From the NCBI GenBank assembly GCA_963932145.1, contig OZ010571.1:116874946-116938945 (forward strand): a stretch of 64,000 nt of DNA, given 5' to 3'. The number at the start of each line of letters is the position of its first letter. Within the stretch, counting starts at the first letter, position 1. Both the position numbers and the translations under genes were made by a program. Shown piece by piece: positions 39,940 to 52,336 of this stretch. This DNA is from Acanthosepion lycidas. Lineage: Eukaryota > Mollusca > Cephalopoda > Sepiida > Sepiidae. The notes under the pieces were generated by a model. That model saw nothing but the letters and a program-made list of their open reading frames with translations, did no database searches and had not been told where the DNA came from.

Positions 39940-40440
39940 AAGGCATCCAACGTCTTCGAAAATGTTGATCTAACAACGCCCACACATACGCCCACACATT
40001 AAAGCTATAAGGTGTGTTGCATAATCGTTTATGGATATGACGTCACCAATGTTATCCCAGCCAGTCACCTTGGGTCCCAAGTAATTTTCGAGCATCTGAA
40101 CATAGCGGACCCTATTCATGTTGTAACTCAGAAGTTATGGAACTACGACTCTGCTTCACGTCATTCTGAAACACACGGTCATTATTAGTCGAGTTGGCAT
40201 TCTCTTGACTGTCATTTTTGGATCGCTATCACACAACGCTCAGTAATGACAGTTGCGGCAATTGATGAAACCAAAATGAAATACATCCTTGTCATTCCAG
40301 AGGATGTTTTCAAACAATTCAGGCCAATATTCATGCGAACCTAGTATTAAGTCTTCATGTTCAATTCTGTTTCACAGTCTTAATTTTGAGCTCCTGCACG
40401 TAAATAATAAACCACTATTTGTGCTTTCTGTTTAAAAAAT
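39940..40440 (-). pseudogene. Second DDE transposase relic (Tc1/mariner superfamily-like)
   Basis: On the minus strand: WPELFENILWNDKDVFHFG (first catalytic Asp region, usually W-DE-FH), INCRNCHY, DPKMTVKRMPTRLIMTV (the block before VWCG). Then, in other frames, NMNRVRYVQMLENYLGPKVT with GWDN, and a weak second-Asp region. Several shifts and stops. The block set differs from the relic at 36990-37745 and from the two mariner relics, so this is a separate family. No terminal repeats located. Confidence 0.65.
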
Positions 40441-40466
40441 GTCTAATGCCTGGTTTCTTTCCACCA

Positions 40467-41024
<558 letters not shown>

Positions 41025-41120
<96 letters not shown>

Positions 41121-41131
41121 TAGTTAGTTAG
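41025..41131. repeat. (CA)n-(TA)n-(TTAG)n
   Basis: CA to 41060, TA to 41092, then about nine TTAG units. The TTAG run leads into the tRNA-like head of SINE A and may have arisen from its GTTAGTTGGTTAG-like D-arm. Confidence 0.95.
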
Positions 41132-41410
41132 TTGTTAAACGTTCGCATTCTGAGCATAACACCCGGATTCGATTCACACCATGGTCGATTTGTCAGGATA
41201 GAAACTGATGCCCATCCCAGCGTGTGGCACGAATGATTGGACAGTCCGTGAAAACCATACCACTGGTTGACCCAAGTTTTGTGAGTGAAATTCGGTTGAC
41301 AGATCTCTTGGAGGCCATCCATAGCTAGGTTAGACCGACGTCACATGCCATCGTGGCCGAGGGATTGAGTGTACTTACCTTCTTCAAACTGTTGATAACA
41401 ATTTCCCAGA
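41118..41410 (+). repeat. SINE family A, full-length copy
   Basis: About 290 bp. The tRNA-like head has GTTAGTTGTTAAACGTTCGC (D-arm and box A region) and CACCCGGATTCGATTCACACC (box B). The body shares GTGAGTGAAATTCGGTTGAC, GGCCGAGGGATTGAGTGTAC and the tail CTGTTGATAACA with the copies at 2177-2325 and 49935-50225. Divergence between copies is high, so the family is old here. Confidence 0.75.
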
Positions 41411-41559
41411 AACGGTAAAAGGGCTACTCAGTTTACTTGCAGTTTAAACCACAGATGGGCTCTGGGTTTGTTGAATAAACACAAATGCACCTGAACAAGA
41501 CTCTGCAATAGGGATCGACTAGACTCCCCTAGTAGACGGCTATCCTCGAATAAAAGTGG

Positions 41560-41562
<3 letters not shown>
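41411..41562. other. Unassigned sequence
   Basis: Short spacer between a SINE and (TA)n. Nothing recognised. Confidence 0.4.

Positions 41563-41620
<58 letters not shown>
41563..41620. repeat. (TA)n
   Basis: About 58 bp of TA. Confidence 0.97.
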
Positions 41621-41621
<1 letters not shown>

Positions 41622-42208
41622 TTCCAGAATACAAGAAATGCCGAAAGTCAAGCGTTTGTTACGTGAGATATTAATGAAGAAAACAAAAACAGAATTTTGA
41701 TAGGGAACGCAAGATATGAACATTACGACAAAAGGAAAATATATTCAAATTGGAATATAGTACTAAATGGAATATCTGGAATAATGACAAGGACATTTCT
41801 CCGGGTGTATTATGAAACACGGTAAAACATATTTTCTTTATAGAATATGCATGTTTCCTTTCCGTCGCAGACTGTACAAATATAGAAAAATGTAGAAAAA
41901 AAAAACGAATTTAAACGTCAGAAATGCAAAGCAGAAACCGCAGAAGAGAAATGGGCCCAATTTCGGGTTACTACATTTTAGGTATGTATATTTACACTAT
42001 CTACATTAGTCGGACAGTTGTCCTAATATTTATTGCCATATTCGCGCCAATTCGGCCGTATTTCACGCCAGCTTTCTTCTAGTGATTTGCGTTGGTACTA
42101 GAAAAATCTACACTCGTGGACTATATAAAGTGCTCGTTTCCAAATATCACTGTATATCATCTAAAGATAGTGAATAGTGTAAATATTCACAATATCCTAT
42201 CTAATTAA

Positions 42209-42243
<35 letters not shown>

Positions 42244-42799
42244 ATATATATATATATATATATATATGTTTGTGCGTGTCTGTGGGAATGAGAGTAGATT
42301 TAAGTGATATACAATGAGCATTCTAATCTTTTTGTATCTTGAACATGACTGTTTAAGTTCTTTCACTACTTACCAGCAAACACATCCGTTTATACGACTT
42401 ATTCTTATTGAGCATTATAGGCATTGTTCAAAAGTCACCCAACCACTTGCTCTCTGTTTTATCCCTTAGCTTAGCTACATGACAGTTTTAATCCTTGATG
42501 TGGTATTTTGATACTTAGTTGTTAAAAGTTATATTATTAATTTTGTCTGCATATGAGATATTGTTCAAATCCTCATCGTTTTATTTAGTCAAATAATTTC
42601 AAAGCATATTTTAAATAATTTAATCTAAATTCTGTGTAGTTGTCTCACTTACAATATATAGTTATTTTACTGGGGGCGTAATTCCCTTGAACTTCTGACA
42701 ATTATATTAGTGGAAGTTGTAAATCACTACACTAAATTCCGAACGCGCATTTGATTAGCAAATTATGTATAACAAAACAAATGCAAGTAATATGAAATA
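41621..42799. other. Unassigned AT-rich sequence
   Basis: It contains (CTAT)n-(TA)n at 42211-42267. No gene recognised. Confidence 0.5.
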
Positions 42800-42905
42800 G
42801 GAATATCTCGTTAGAAAAACTGGCTGAACCGTTATGTAATATCAATCACTTTATATGGAAGTGAATGGTGGGAAACCTCAGCACAAAGTAAATAAGAATT
42901 TGAGG
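42800..42905 (+). mobile_element. Short LINE fragment (post-RT block)
   Basis: Two adjacent frames read RNISLE then LNRYVISITLYGSEWWETSA. This is the NISLETRKRL-xCYV-STLLYGSExW block that follows the RT in RTE-like LINEs. About 35 residues only, with one shift. Chance similarity is possible, but the block order supports a real remnant. Confidence 0.5.
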
Positions 42906-44497
42906 AAGCGCGGTCCTACCACACACAACACATACACACACATCCACACAAACACACACAAACACAGCTAAACATAATAGGTTTTATTGTTTAAAAAATG
43001 AACGCAACGCAATTTGACATTGGTGAACCTTTCCAGTCGATTTCGAATGTGTTCTTGTTTTAAATCTTGCATTGTTCAGCTGCGAGTCAGAATTTGGCCA
43101 TTTTTTTTTGTCCACAAATGGATGCCTTCAATATTGAAGACAAATAGTTGTACTTTCACTATATTATGTTCTAAGAATATCGGAAAAGAGTAAGCGTCTG
43201 AACTACGACAGAAAATAATTTAAGATTATTTATTTGGATCGTGCTCCAGGTTTTTATTTTGTTCAGATGTACAGATACATTCAGGGTGATTTTAACCGAA
43301 TAATTAAGCAAGCTCCGGGCGAAATTACAGCATCGTTGAAGACACTGTCCTTGCCATCATGGAGAATAAGCCGAAGATTTGCACAGAAGACTTTATTAAG
43401 TGTTTCAAAACTGATATCTCAACTGCTCTTCGACTTCAGTTCGTTTCCAAACACACACGTGTTAGCCATTTTCTCTGATGGGACAGTACGAGTTCGATCC
43501 TCTTTTGTCGCGAATCTTTTACAGTCGCGACACGAAAAGGAAGCATTCTCGGATAGAATAATCATCTGGCGATGTAAATGAAACTTTTATGATTAGGTCT
43601 GATGCAAAGATAACTGGAAAAAAAGCCTGTAAATGTACAGAAACCGTGGATATAGCGAGCTTTGTTCCAATAAATTTGTTGTTTTCAGTTTGATCGTATT
43701 GCAGTGGGATAATTACGTTTGAGCATCTTACAGCAAGTGAAAAAGCAACGGCAAATAAGTACTGCCACAAACTCACATTTCTCAATGTGGCTGTTGAAAT
43801 GGTCATTTTCATTAAAAACTTTTGGTGCCATTTTTCACCATGAAGATTCGTATTAAGTTTTGAAATGGGAAACAATTATCTAACAATTATCGTATTCTCC
43901 TCATTCGGATATTAATTTTCTCCCGTCTCTATAAAACAATTTAAAGGAGAAAAAGCGTATCTTTACAGCTAGTCGAAGAGAAACTTAGAATTTTCTTCCG
44001 TCAAAGTACAAAGTGCTACGAAAATACCATTAAGCTTGTGGAAGGATGAAACACAGTTATTAGAACCAATTTTGAGTTTGTATTTTATTAACAGATATAT
44101 TTTTCTCTTGATTTTTAGTATATAACATTTTGATTTTAGTTTTCTAATCGGGCACGAACTTTGGGAATTATTTAACACACATATCTATGTAATTTTCGGA
44201 ACAGACGTAGATAGCGAAGAATATGGTAATTTTTGCTTTACGCTTTGTGCTGGGGTCTTGTCTTTTGGTTTGTTTCTGTTCTACATGAAGATATCAGAAC
44301 AAAAATCAACGCTTCAAATTTCCTTAAATTTATTTTCCTAAGTAAAAAATAGTAATAAAATTTCTGAATAGTTAGTGATGAAACTAATCATAACTTTCGC
44401 CACGAAAAAAACACAGAAACGCAACCCACACATACACACAAATACAGCGAGTGAGGGGGTCAAGCCTGCACACAAACGAGCACAAAAACACATACGT
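42906..44497. other. Unassigned AT-rich sequence
   Basis: A 115-codon plus frame (43234-43581) shows no domain. Inside it GAGTTCGATCCTC (about 43490-43502) looks like a pol III box B, but no box A is evident upstream. Confidence 0.45.
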
Positions 44498-44499
44498 AA

Positions 44500-44590
<91 letters not shown>

Positions 44591-44610
44591 ATGTATATAT
44601 GTATATATGC
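44498..44610. repeat. (TA)n with GTA/ACA interruptions
   Basis: About 110 bp of TA broken by GTATAT and ACATAT units. Confidence 0.96.
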
Positions 44611-44987
44611 TAATTGTCTTCGATCTGCGTATATGTGTATATTTTCCTAAAAAATGAATGCCTGCTCATTTAGTTTTTCTCAGTGTGGAGAAATTGCACA
44701 CTAATCTATTTTGCTTCTGAAAGTCTTCATATAGTTTTATTTATTTTTATTTTTTTGAAAAGTACCGGAAATTAGTTCTTGCATAATGTTCCAAGAACTA
44801 AGCTTCATATGGTTTCTCTGAGAGATTCATTCGTTACATATCGAAGAACTTCACAAATCTCAAAATAGTACAGATTTCAAAAGGAAAGCAGAATTCATTT
44901 GCGAAAATCATCATGTAGGTAATCATTTTAACAGATTATATTTATATTACTAAGTTCACTGTATTTTATAATGTGATCACTTTCTCC

Positions 44988-44990
<3 letters not shown>
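44611..44990. other. Unassigned AT-rich sequence
   Basis: Nothing recognised. Confidence 0.4.
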
Positions 44991-45049
<59 letters not shown>

Positions 45050-45171
45050 GTGTGTGTGTGTGTGTGTCTGTGTCTGTGTCTGTGTCTCATTGCCTCATAC
45101 TCACGGTTTTTCCTAAAATCATATATATAAAATTATATATCTATTTCTATATCTATCTATCTATCTATCTA

Positions 45172-45260
<89 letters not shown>
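44991..45260. repeat. (TA)n-(GT)n-(GTGTCT)n and (CTAT)n-(CT)n-(TA)n
   Basis: TA to 45043, GT then TGTGTC hexamers to 45086, 60 bp unique, then CTAT, CT and TA blocks to 45260. Confidence 0.95.
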
Positions 45261-45267
<7 letters not shown>

Positions 45268-45818
45268 GTGTGCGTGTTTGTGTGTCTGCATATCGGCGAA
45301 TGATGTGTGTTTGTTTGTGTGCATGCTTGTGTGCATATGCGTGTTTTTTATGTATATTCTAGTCGTATATATGAAATGATTACACAAATTTCTGTTTAGT
45401 TATTGCCATGATTTTTTTACATAAACACAAAGAACAAAATAAAGGTGTACACGCTTTGTTATGTATTTGGTATTCGCTATGAATTTAGATCCAGAGATAT
45501 AAAACTTATAAATGGTAATCGAGCTTGGAAAATTCTTGCCAAGAACAACAATTGTAAAATATCTATGATTTTTTTTTTTCAAAGAACGGACCAATATTTC
45601 TACTTATTTCAGTGCAAGTAATATTTACTGATAACTCGTATTTGAAATGAAAGTTCTCTTTTTATTTCAAATAATATGCACTTCATCTACCGTGCTATAT
45701 TGCCAAAAGAATTTAATGAACATAGGCATAATGTATGCCGGATGTAAGAAAATGGATACATGTTCGAATTCTGCCGAAGGGAAAATTTTGCGTGTTAAGA
45801 CATCTCGTATTAAGAGAA
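45261..45818. other. Unassigned AT-rich sequence
   Basis: Nothing recognised before the repeated segment at 45819. Confidence 0.4.
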
Positions 45819-45959
45819 GCTTCGACTACAGCCATCTCTTACATAAGTACCAAGCACTTTTTCCATCACTGCATCGTAATAATAACCCCTTTTTCTTGAG
45901 TAGTTTACTCTCCTTGTATTTGTTTAATCTTTGGATGAAAAAACGAACCGGTTAAACAA
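45819..45959 (+). repeat. Paralogous segment, left part, interrupted by the LTR
   Basis: About 140 bp that align with 48647-48785. Shared blocks include CCATCTCTTACATAAGTACC, TAATAATAA-CCCTTTT, GTATTTGTTTAATCTTTGG and AACCGGTTAAA. It ends at the LTR boundary, and its continuation (AACAATATGTTAAATA) resumes at 47775 after the LTR. The family is unknown. Confidence 0.8.
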
Positions 45960-47070
45960 TGTGACGTCCCCCCGGTGTGGCTGCGCCAAATGTGACGTCT
46001 GCCTAGCCGCGTCCGTCGTGCTATCCTATCCTGTGATGACCAACTGCCTTAGTATTGGTCGCTGCTCCAAATGTGATGTTATAACCTTTTGGTGATTCGG
46101 ATGGGAATCTGGTTAGATTCGGTATCATCCTTGTTTCTCCCAGCTCGCTTCCAACGTCTGGTTACCGAAGTAACTGCTTTGATTTCTACTCTAACCTACC
46201 CACGTTGTGAATTGATCTTAGGCAGACAAAATCAATCAGTCGCTGGGCCGTAATGCAAGTCGAGTTTAAATAAGGGTGATATCGCACAAGTATATGTAAG
46301 AGAAAATAAAATAATAACTCGAAAAGTTCAAATGTGTTAAAGAAGGATAACAATATTTTATATATGGTTGCTGAATACAGGACTGCGTCTACTTCCCAAC
46401 CCGCTATATGGATTCGTGACACTTTGTGTTTTTTAGGCGAGTCTTAACATCTTAAGTTGTTTGTTCTTTAAGAAACTAGTTCTTGGTGTATCTTCAGACG
46501 ATATTCGTGAAACTTGTTTCGGTGGTGTGAGTCTAAGTCGTTCTTCAAAAATAAATTGTTCTTGGTTAGAAATTGAGTTCAGAAATTGCGTAAATGTTAG
46601 TCAGCTTCTTCGAGACGGGTCTTCAGAGCTCTCAGCTCACTGCAACTGCTTGCCTCTCTGTCTCCAACCGCAACTGGCAACTTAACTCCAACTGATTTTC
46701 GCTCGCTGCGACTTTGCTTATATGGACGCCGACCAAAACCGGGGTGGGCTTGTCGGGGTTTGAGGTTCCTTGATAATTCTAAACCCACAATCCACTTATT
46801 TGGTTTCAGTCAGGAAAATTTTATTATTTTTCATTTTTGGAAGACTTTCGTCTTCCAACCTCCTTCTGTTCTCCTATTGGTATCTCACCATACCCTCAGA
46901 GGGTGTCAACGGGTTTCTCCTCTCTCTCACAGTGGCATCTCACACCTATCCCTTCAGTTGGGCGCAACAGGCCTCCCCTCCTTCTTCACATGATTACCTC
47001 CGCCCAATGATCCTGCTATCATTCAGCCAATGAGCGCTCAGCGGCGTGGGTGTGGCCAGACTCGCCTCGG

Positions 47071-47077
47071 TATAAAA
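47071..47077 (+). promoter_or_regulatory. TATA box of the solo LTR
   Basis: TATAAAA in a GC-richer stretch, preceded by CCAATGAGCG (about 47028), a CCAAT-box-like site. Transcription would start near 47100, making the first 1.1 kb U3. Confidence 0.55.
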
Positions 47078-47169
47078 CATCTTGCTCGAAGAAAAAAAAA
47101 TAAAAATTATCCTCTTTTTTTTTTCACTTTTCCTTTTCCTTCTTCTCTTCGAGGAGACCTCACACACTA

Positions 47170-47350
47170 GACTCATTATCTTTTAACCGGATTACCTGGA
47201 ATTCGTCAATTAGCTTTTCGCCATCACAAGCGGGTGGCCACCCAGACGTACCTGCACTCCTGGCGCCAACCACTGATCCAATAAAACAGTTTCGTTATTA
47301 TAGCCGGATTTCATATGGAATTCGTCAACGAGATTTTCAAGTGGGTGGCC
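47170..47350 (+). repeat. Imperfect direct duplication inside the LTR
   Basis: GGAATTCGTCAA followed by GCGGGTGGCCACC near 47200-47242 recurs as GGAATTCGTCAACGAG and GTGGGTGGCCATC near 47320-47354, each preceded by CCGGATT. Unit length is about 60 bp, spacing about 115 bp. Confidence 0.7.
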
Positions 47351-47778
47351 ATCTGGCGAAACACAGCCAATTTTTCGTCCCGATAAAATAATTTCGCTAT
47401 CATAGACAGTTTGACGATAAACAGATGCTCCTCTCAATGATTTCTACATATAGATAAAGGCTTAACCTTTCCTTCATGGTGGTCAGCGGACACTTTTATT
47501 TTTGTAATTCTGCGACACAGTTAATTTTTATCTATTTAGAATTCTGTCTCTGAGGTTATTTGGCCAACCTGGAATTTTCACCCGCCCCGTAACATAAATC
47601 AGATTAAATCCAATATCTTTCTTTCTTGACAAGGGACATAAAAATCTTACCACTCTTCCTTGTCAGAAAAATAACACCGCTTAGTGTTCTTTTCGTGATG
47701 GCTTCTTATCACCTAAATTTAATTCTCGCCTTTATTTTCTTCTTTCATTTTTTAGCAAGCCAAATAGTGTCACAACAA

Positions 47779-48646
47779 TATGTTAAATAGACTTTAGGTG
47801 TAATAAACTCTGTTTAAAACCAAAATTAAACATCTATTTCAAATATTGGTATCTACAATAAACTACGTTTTGCGTACTACTACAACTCCTCCTCCTACTA
47901 CTACTACTACTAACAATAATAATAATACTAATATTAGTAATAATAATCATATATATTTGTCTGCGTGTGTGTATGTATATATGCATGAAGAAATCAGTCA
48001 AGAAATAACAGTGAGAGCGTAGTAAAATGTAGAATTATTATTCTCAATTATGATGAAAGGTTGCATTGTGAATCAGGATTTATGATTTGAGCATTTATTG
48101 CATCTTAAGTTCATCCCAGAACAGAAGAGGAACTCTCATATAGAATGCATTGCTAAAGATACTGGGGAAATGTACGCTCGTTATATCAATTATTCTGACA
48201 GGCTTCGTCCATACAAGAATCAGATTTTACAAAAATGCTGTAGATTTGCTGGATCTAAGCAGAAAGTTCTTAAGCATAATTTTCCAAACTTGCTAGAGGT
48301 CAAAGTTCGTTACAGTTTCTTTTGAGTGCAGACTTATTATCCACTTTACAGCATATTTCGTACAGATTCAACCTTTTAAGCCAGTTCCTAATCCATCGCT
48401 GTTTACTTGATTTAAATGTTAAAATAAGATCTATTGTAACTTCAGTTCAGAATTTTACAGCTAAATTATGATATGCTGCATTAACGAAGTCGAATAACAC
48501 TTTTTGTTACTCAATGTTCCCAAGGAAGAAAGTTGAACTCATTTTTTTTCTCAAGAAATGCTTTTCTTTCAAAGCTTGGACTCATTCATAATGGCTACAA
48601 AATCAAGTCAAATATCGATCGCCATCTATGCTACTTAATATTATAC
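47779..48646. other. Unassigned sequence with (TAC)/(AAT) patch
   Basis: Trinucleotide CTC/CTA/AAT patch at 47885-47945. The plus frame 48098-48325 (75 codons) carries no known domain. Confidence 0.45.
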
Positions 48647-48805
48647 GCTTCGACTAAACCATCTCTTACATAAGTACCAAACACTTTGTCCATCATTACT
48701 TTTTAATAATAATCCCTTTTCCTCGAGTAGTTCACGGTCTTCGTATTTGTTTAATCTTTGGATGAAAAAACAAACCGGTTAAAACAATATGTTAAATACA
48801 CTTCC
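48647..48805 (+). repeat. Paralogous segment, uninterrupted (empty site)
   Basis: Matches 45819-45959 and then, across the insertion point, 47775-47795. It serves as an internal empty-site control for the solo LTR. Confidence 0.8.
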
Positions 48806-48894
48806 AAATAGAGAATAAACGATTAGATTCGTAGAACACTTCCATGAGGAATGAGTCGATCCTACAATAGTAGCAAAACAATGGAAGGGCGAGA

Positions 48895-48895
<1 letters not shown>

Positions 48896-48943
<48 letters not shown>
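48896..48943. repeat. (AAT)n without an attached RLE LINE
   Basis: About 48 bp of AAT. I see no R4/Dong-like sequence on either side. Confidence 0.97.
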
Positions 48944-48946
<3 letters not shown>

Positions 48947-49249
48947 TTCTAAAAATCTGCACTGGCAAAGTTGAATAGGAATAAAGGAGCATGAAAAGAG
49001 ACGATTGTAATAGTACTGCTGGTAGCATTTAATCGATTACAGTATTGACATTTTTTTTAGGAATACCAAATGAAATATAAGAAATTAGTGATAGTGATAT
49101 ATCAGAATAGCTTAGTACGTGCCTCGCACTGACTTAGAAACCAGACCCAAAAAAATGCGAGCTCCATCGGACAATCATTGTAATGAACCACATAACAATT
49201 CTTGTACTCCAAGTTCAGATGAATAATGCGCGTAGCAGAATGGGACTGG

Positions 49250-50660
49250 AAAAAAGTTAGGAAGAGTGTGATACCTTTAAAGACATTGGATCAAGGAATG
49301 AAATATTTAGACTCGGATGTATGCAAAATACAGTAGAATATTCTAGAAGTTATATTGAGAGGAATCCGTCTGCATACTGATAGAAAATGATTTTAGGAAA
49401 AAAGAAATGGACGTAAGCCAAGTATGCGTCTCCTAACCAGAATTCTCCAACTTTTACAGTATCGTGACTCTGAGAGAATTAGAAGTTCTACCAGTCTTCA
49501 GTAATGACGGTCACACTCCTAACATATTTACATACGGATCACAGTGGGGTAATAGCAGACACTGTAATGAAATTTAGAAAGATTTAAAGAATGTTGTAAA
49601 GACAAGCAGGAATGAAGGACTAAACATCAATTATAAGAACTGCGACTGCTTGTTTGCTAGCGAATGAAACACCAAGAATCCAAAATCGAGTTGAAAACAC
49701 CGCAATCAAGCAAGTAGCCAAATAGATTAGAAATGTTCTAACAAACGAAGGAATGTAACTTGCGTGGCCTCTCGAATCAAAAAATGCTAGTCTACAAGGG
49801 TGACTAGCTTATCTCCATTAAAGACGCCAGATCAGGAATATTTATGATTGTACAACACCCATAGAGCCGAACTCTATTTTATACTATAACTATGCTAAGC
49901 GGGACTTAGATACAGTTTCTGGGAGAGAAGGCGTAATCTAGCATGATCAACAGTCTGAATAAGGCTATCATGCTCCAACACTCGGCAACGATGACTTGTG
50001 ATTTCGTGTTGGCACAACCACCGACACCTCCCAAGGTTACCGTCAATTTCACTATACTTGGTTCAAGCCGTGGTCTGGTTTTCAGCCACTTTCCAAAGGC
50101 GACGCACGGTAGGATATCATCAAGAATTCACCTTCCTTAAAAAAATCTGCCATGTTTAGATTTGAACCTGTGTCTCATGGTCAGAAAGCGAACGTTCTAA
50201 CCACTCGCCAATATGTGCGAGACCAATAACAGAAGACACATAGGAATAACGAAAGCTGGCTTTCACAAGATAAGCAAATAAGGAAATTTTAGCTAGGGAC
50301 AAAATGTGTGTGGAAATGTTATGCAATATCGATCCTCCTATATGGATGTGAATGTTATACAATATCACGAATAAAGAAATATGAAGCAACATATACCTGG
50401 TTTTATAGAAGGATCCTGAGAAGTCCATAAACTGAAAATGATATGAGATTTACGAGGATGTTTTAGGGTAAAAGCAAATATAAAAAGGCTTATAATTAGA
50501 AGGAGACAGAGACAGTTGGAAGTTCCTAGGCTTTTTATTAGGAAAGAGGGCCTTGAGAATTTGTCAATCACAGAAAAATATGGAAACCAAGAAAAGCAAG
50601 ACAACAGCTAATACGCTACCCATAATATTATGAAAATAGTTGGTATAACAGGGAATATCA
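49250..50660 (+). mobile_element. RTE-like LINE relic, split by a SINE
   Basis: Before the SINE: GLNINYKNCDCLFASE, then NPKSS-like and AIKQVA (the GLxLNxxKT-xI and VxxIKQVxxF blocks after RT motif C). After it: RRHIGITKAGFHK, CYAISILLYGCECYTIS, YTWFYRRILRSP, then RQLEVPRLFIRKEGLENL in shifted frames (the RQLxFLGHIxRxxGLExL block). The order is that of the RT thumb and C-terminal region in RTE-like LINEs. Heavily decayed, with stops throughout. The 5' end is uncertain. Confidence 0.75.
49935..50225 (-). repeat. SINE family A, copy inside a LINE
   Basis: Read on the minus strand, the head TTGGCGAGTGGTTAGAACGT and GACACAGGTTCAAATCTAAA are clear box A and box B regions. The body has TATAGTGAAATTGACGGTAA and the tail ACTGTTGATCATGCTAGATT with ACGC. 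About 290 bp, apparently full length. It separates two parts of one LINE relic, so it inserted later. Confidence 0.82.
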
Positions 50661-50726
50661 AAAATAGAAACACTAGTAGGAGTTATAAAAAACAGGATGT
50701 TTCAAGTGACAAGATTGCAAACGTAT

Positions 50727-50798
50727 GAAGAAGAAGAAGAAGAAGAAGATGATGATGATGATGATGATGATGATGAAGAAGAAGAAGAAGAAGAAGAA
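50727..50798. repeat. (GAA)n-(GAT)n-(GAA)n
   Basis: Symmetric trinucleotide array: GAA, then about nine GAT units, then GAA again, all purine-rich on the plus strand. Confidence 0.96.
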
Positions 50799-52336
50799 AA
50801 ATCAAAAGAAAAGACTGTATTTTGATGAGAAAAAAATGAAAGTTAATGTGAATTTTTCAATTGTAATATAGCATTTTCTACCGTTACTTAATATGAAATC
50901 ATTCACTTATCTATAAAAAATGAAATCTCTAACCGTGACGTTTATTGCCGTATATCTTCAAAATACAAAATACTTATTCATCAATAACTTTACATATGAG
51001 CACCAAAATATATAAAAAAAAAACAAAACAAAACATAATCTTACACATTGGATAACGGATATTTGATTGAATAAAAAACAGTAAGTGTTAAGTTAAATAC
51101 GAAAAACTATGAAACGTAATCAGAATGAAATACCTAGGATAGTTGTTGAGTAAAATACATTATGAAGACAAGCAGAGTGAAGCAGCGAGTAATCTTCTTA
51201 ACGATCGTGTATGAAGGGATGGCAGCTAAAATACACAGAAGAATGCTAAGAGTAATAAATATAGTAGTAGTGGTAGTAGTAGTAATAGAAGAAGAAGAAG
51301 CTTTTTTATCATTTTGTCCTCTTGCTTTCAATATATCCTGTGAGTGCTAGTTTTTCCAAGTCACTTTCCTCGTCACATTCAGCAAAATATAAATTTTCTC
51401 TTTCTGATTCTGAGTAAAAGTCTATTTTGTTCCAATTCTCATTCAATCTGCCTCGTTGCTCGAACGTTCCGTCCATCGTACTCAGAGATTTGTTCTGTAG
51501 AAGAATATCTCTGTTGATTCACATAAGGAACTTTTCCGGCGTTCAGTTCCATATAGGAATATTGATCAAGGATATATTTATTTACTTTGGCGCCAATAAA
51601 CACACGCATTGAACCATATATGCATATTTAAATATGCATTAACTGATATCAATGTCTAACACCAAAGCGACACTTTTAAAAGAAGGAATTCATTCATTCA
51701 AAGATAAATGCACGTTTTAGTCTTTTGGGTAATATTTGTATTCACACACGGTCATATTTGTGTGCATTCTTTGCATCGCAATAAAATGAAACCAATTCCA
51801 CTCCAAAACGGCCGGCCACGCCCAGGGTGATAAATCTAGTTAAAGGCACTCCCGGCAGATGCCGTATGTTTGCTAACTAGGGGCCAGCAGTTGGTAATTA
51901 AATTGCGCATGTCTCAAAATACATGAAAACAACGTGAAACACGTATGGAGCACCATTAAGGAATTGCCTGTGGATTTGTTCTACTGACAAGAGGCATTTC
52001 AAAGAGGATCTATTACAGGCCAATCACTTTTCTTTAACGACACTGTTGTAGTGTGAGCTTCGTTTTTGAAACGCTTGCCGACGAGTTCAGTTTATTCGCT
52101 ACGTGACTGCACGAATCCTTTCGATTGCTATGCAGAGTCAGGACTGTTTAATTTATAAACCTTATATTTAATTCAGCAGACTTTTTAAAAAAGCAATTCT
52201 GCACCGGTTTTAGCGTCGTAAACAACAGGATTCTTATTTTATTTTAGACACTCTTCGAGAAAATATAAAAGATTCATTCAAACCCACACATGTATCGATA
52301 GATATAAACAGACTATGATACAAAATATATAAAATC
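50799..52336. other. Unassigned sequence
   Basis: A TAG/GAA trinucleotide patch lies at 51265-51300. 51800-51900 is GC-richer (GGCCGGCCACGCCCAGG) and may be the edge of an old repeat. No gene recognised. Confidence 0.45.

Larger units (their letters stand above)
45960..47774 (+). mobile_element. Solo LTR, about 1.8 kb
   Basis: It starts TGTGAC (45960) and ends GTCACA (47769-47774), a perfect 6-bp inverted terminus of the TG...CA type. ACAA at 45956-45959 and 47775-47778 is a 4-bp target duplication. The empty site is seen at 48781-48790 (AAAACAATAT). It is GC-richer than its surroundings, has a TATA box at 47071-47077 and AATAAA at 47280. No gag or pol is present. A 4-bp duplication and TGTGAC end fit Gypsy-type LTRs, but family is not proven. 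Orientation is set by the TATA box. Frames inside, such as 46461-46685, are not genes I recognise. Confidence 0.75.

Noticed and set aside
41093..41131. Telomere-like or CRISPR-like tandem repeat (TTAG)n
   Set aside because: A plain tetranucleotide microsatellite of about nine units with no spacers, next to a SINE head.
43234..43581. 115-codon plus frame without repeats
   Set aside because: No recognisable domain and no splice or codon evidence. Length is within chance for this amount of DNA.
46461..46685. 74-codon frame in GC-richer DNA
   Set aside because: It lies inside the U3 part of the solo LTR and matches no protein family.
48896..48943. Fifth RLE LINE copy at this (AAT)n
   Set aside because: Neither flank shows the 3' UTR or coding blocks seen in copies A-D.
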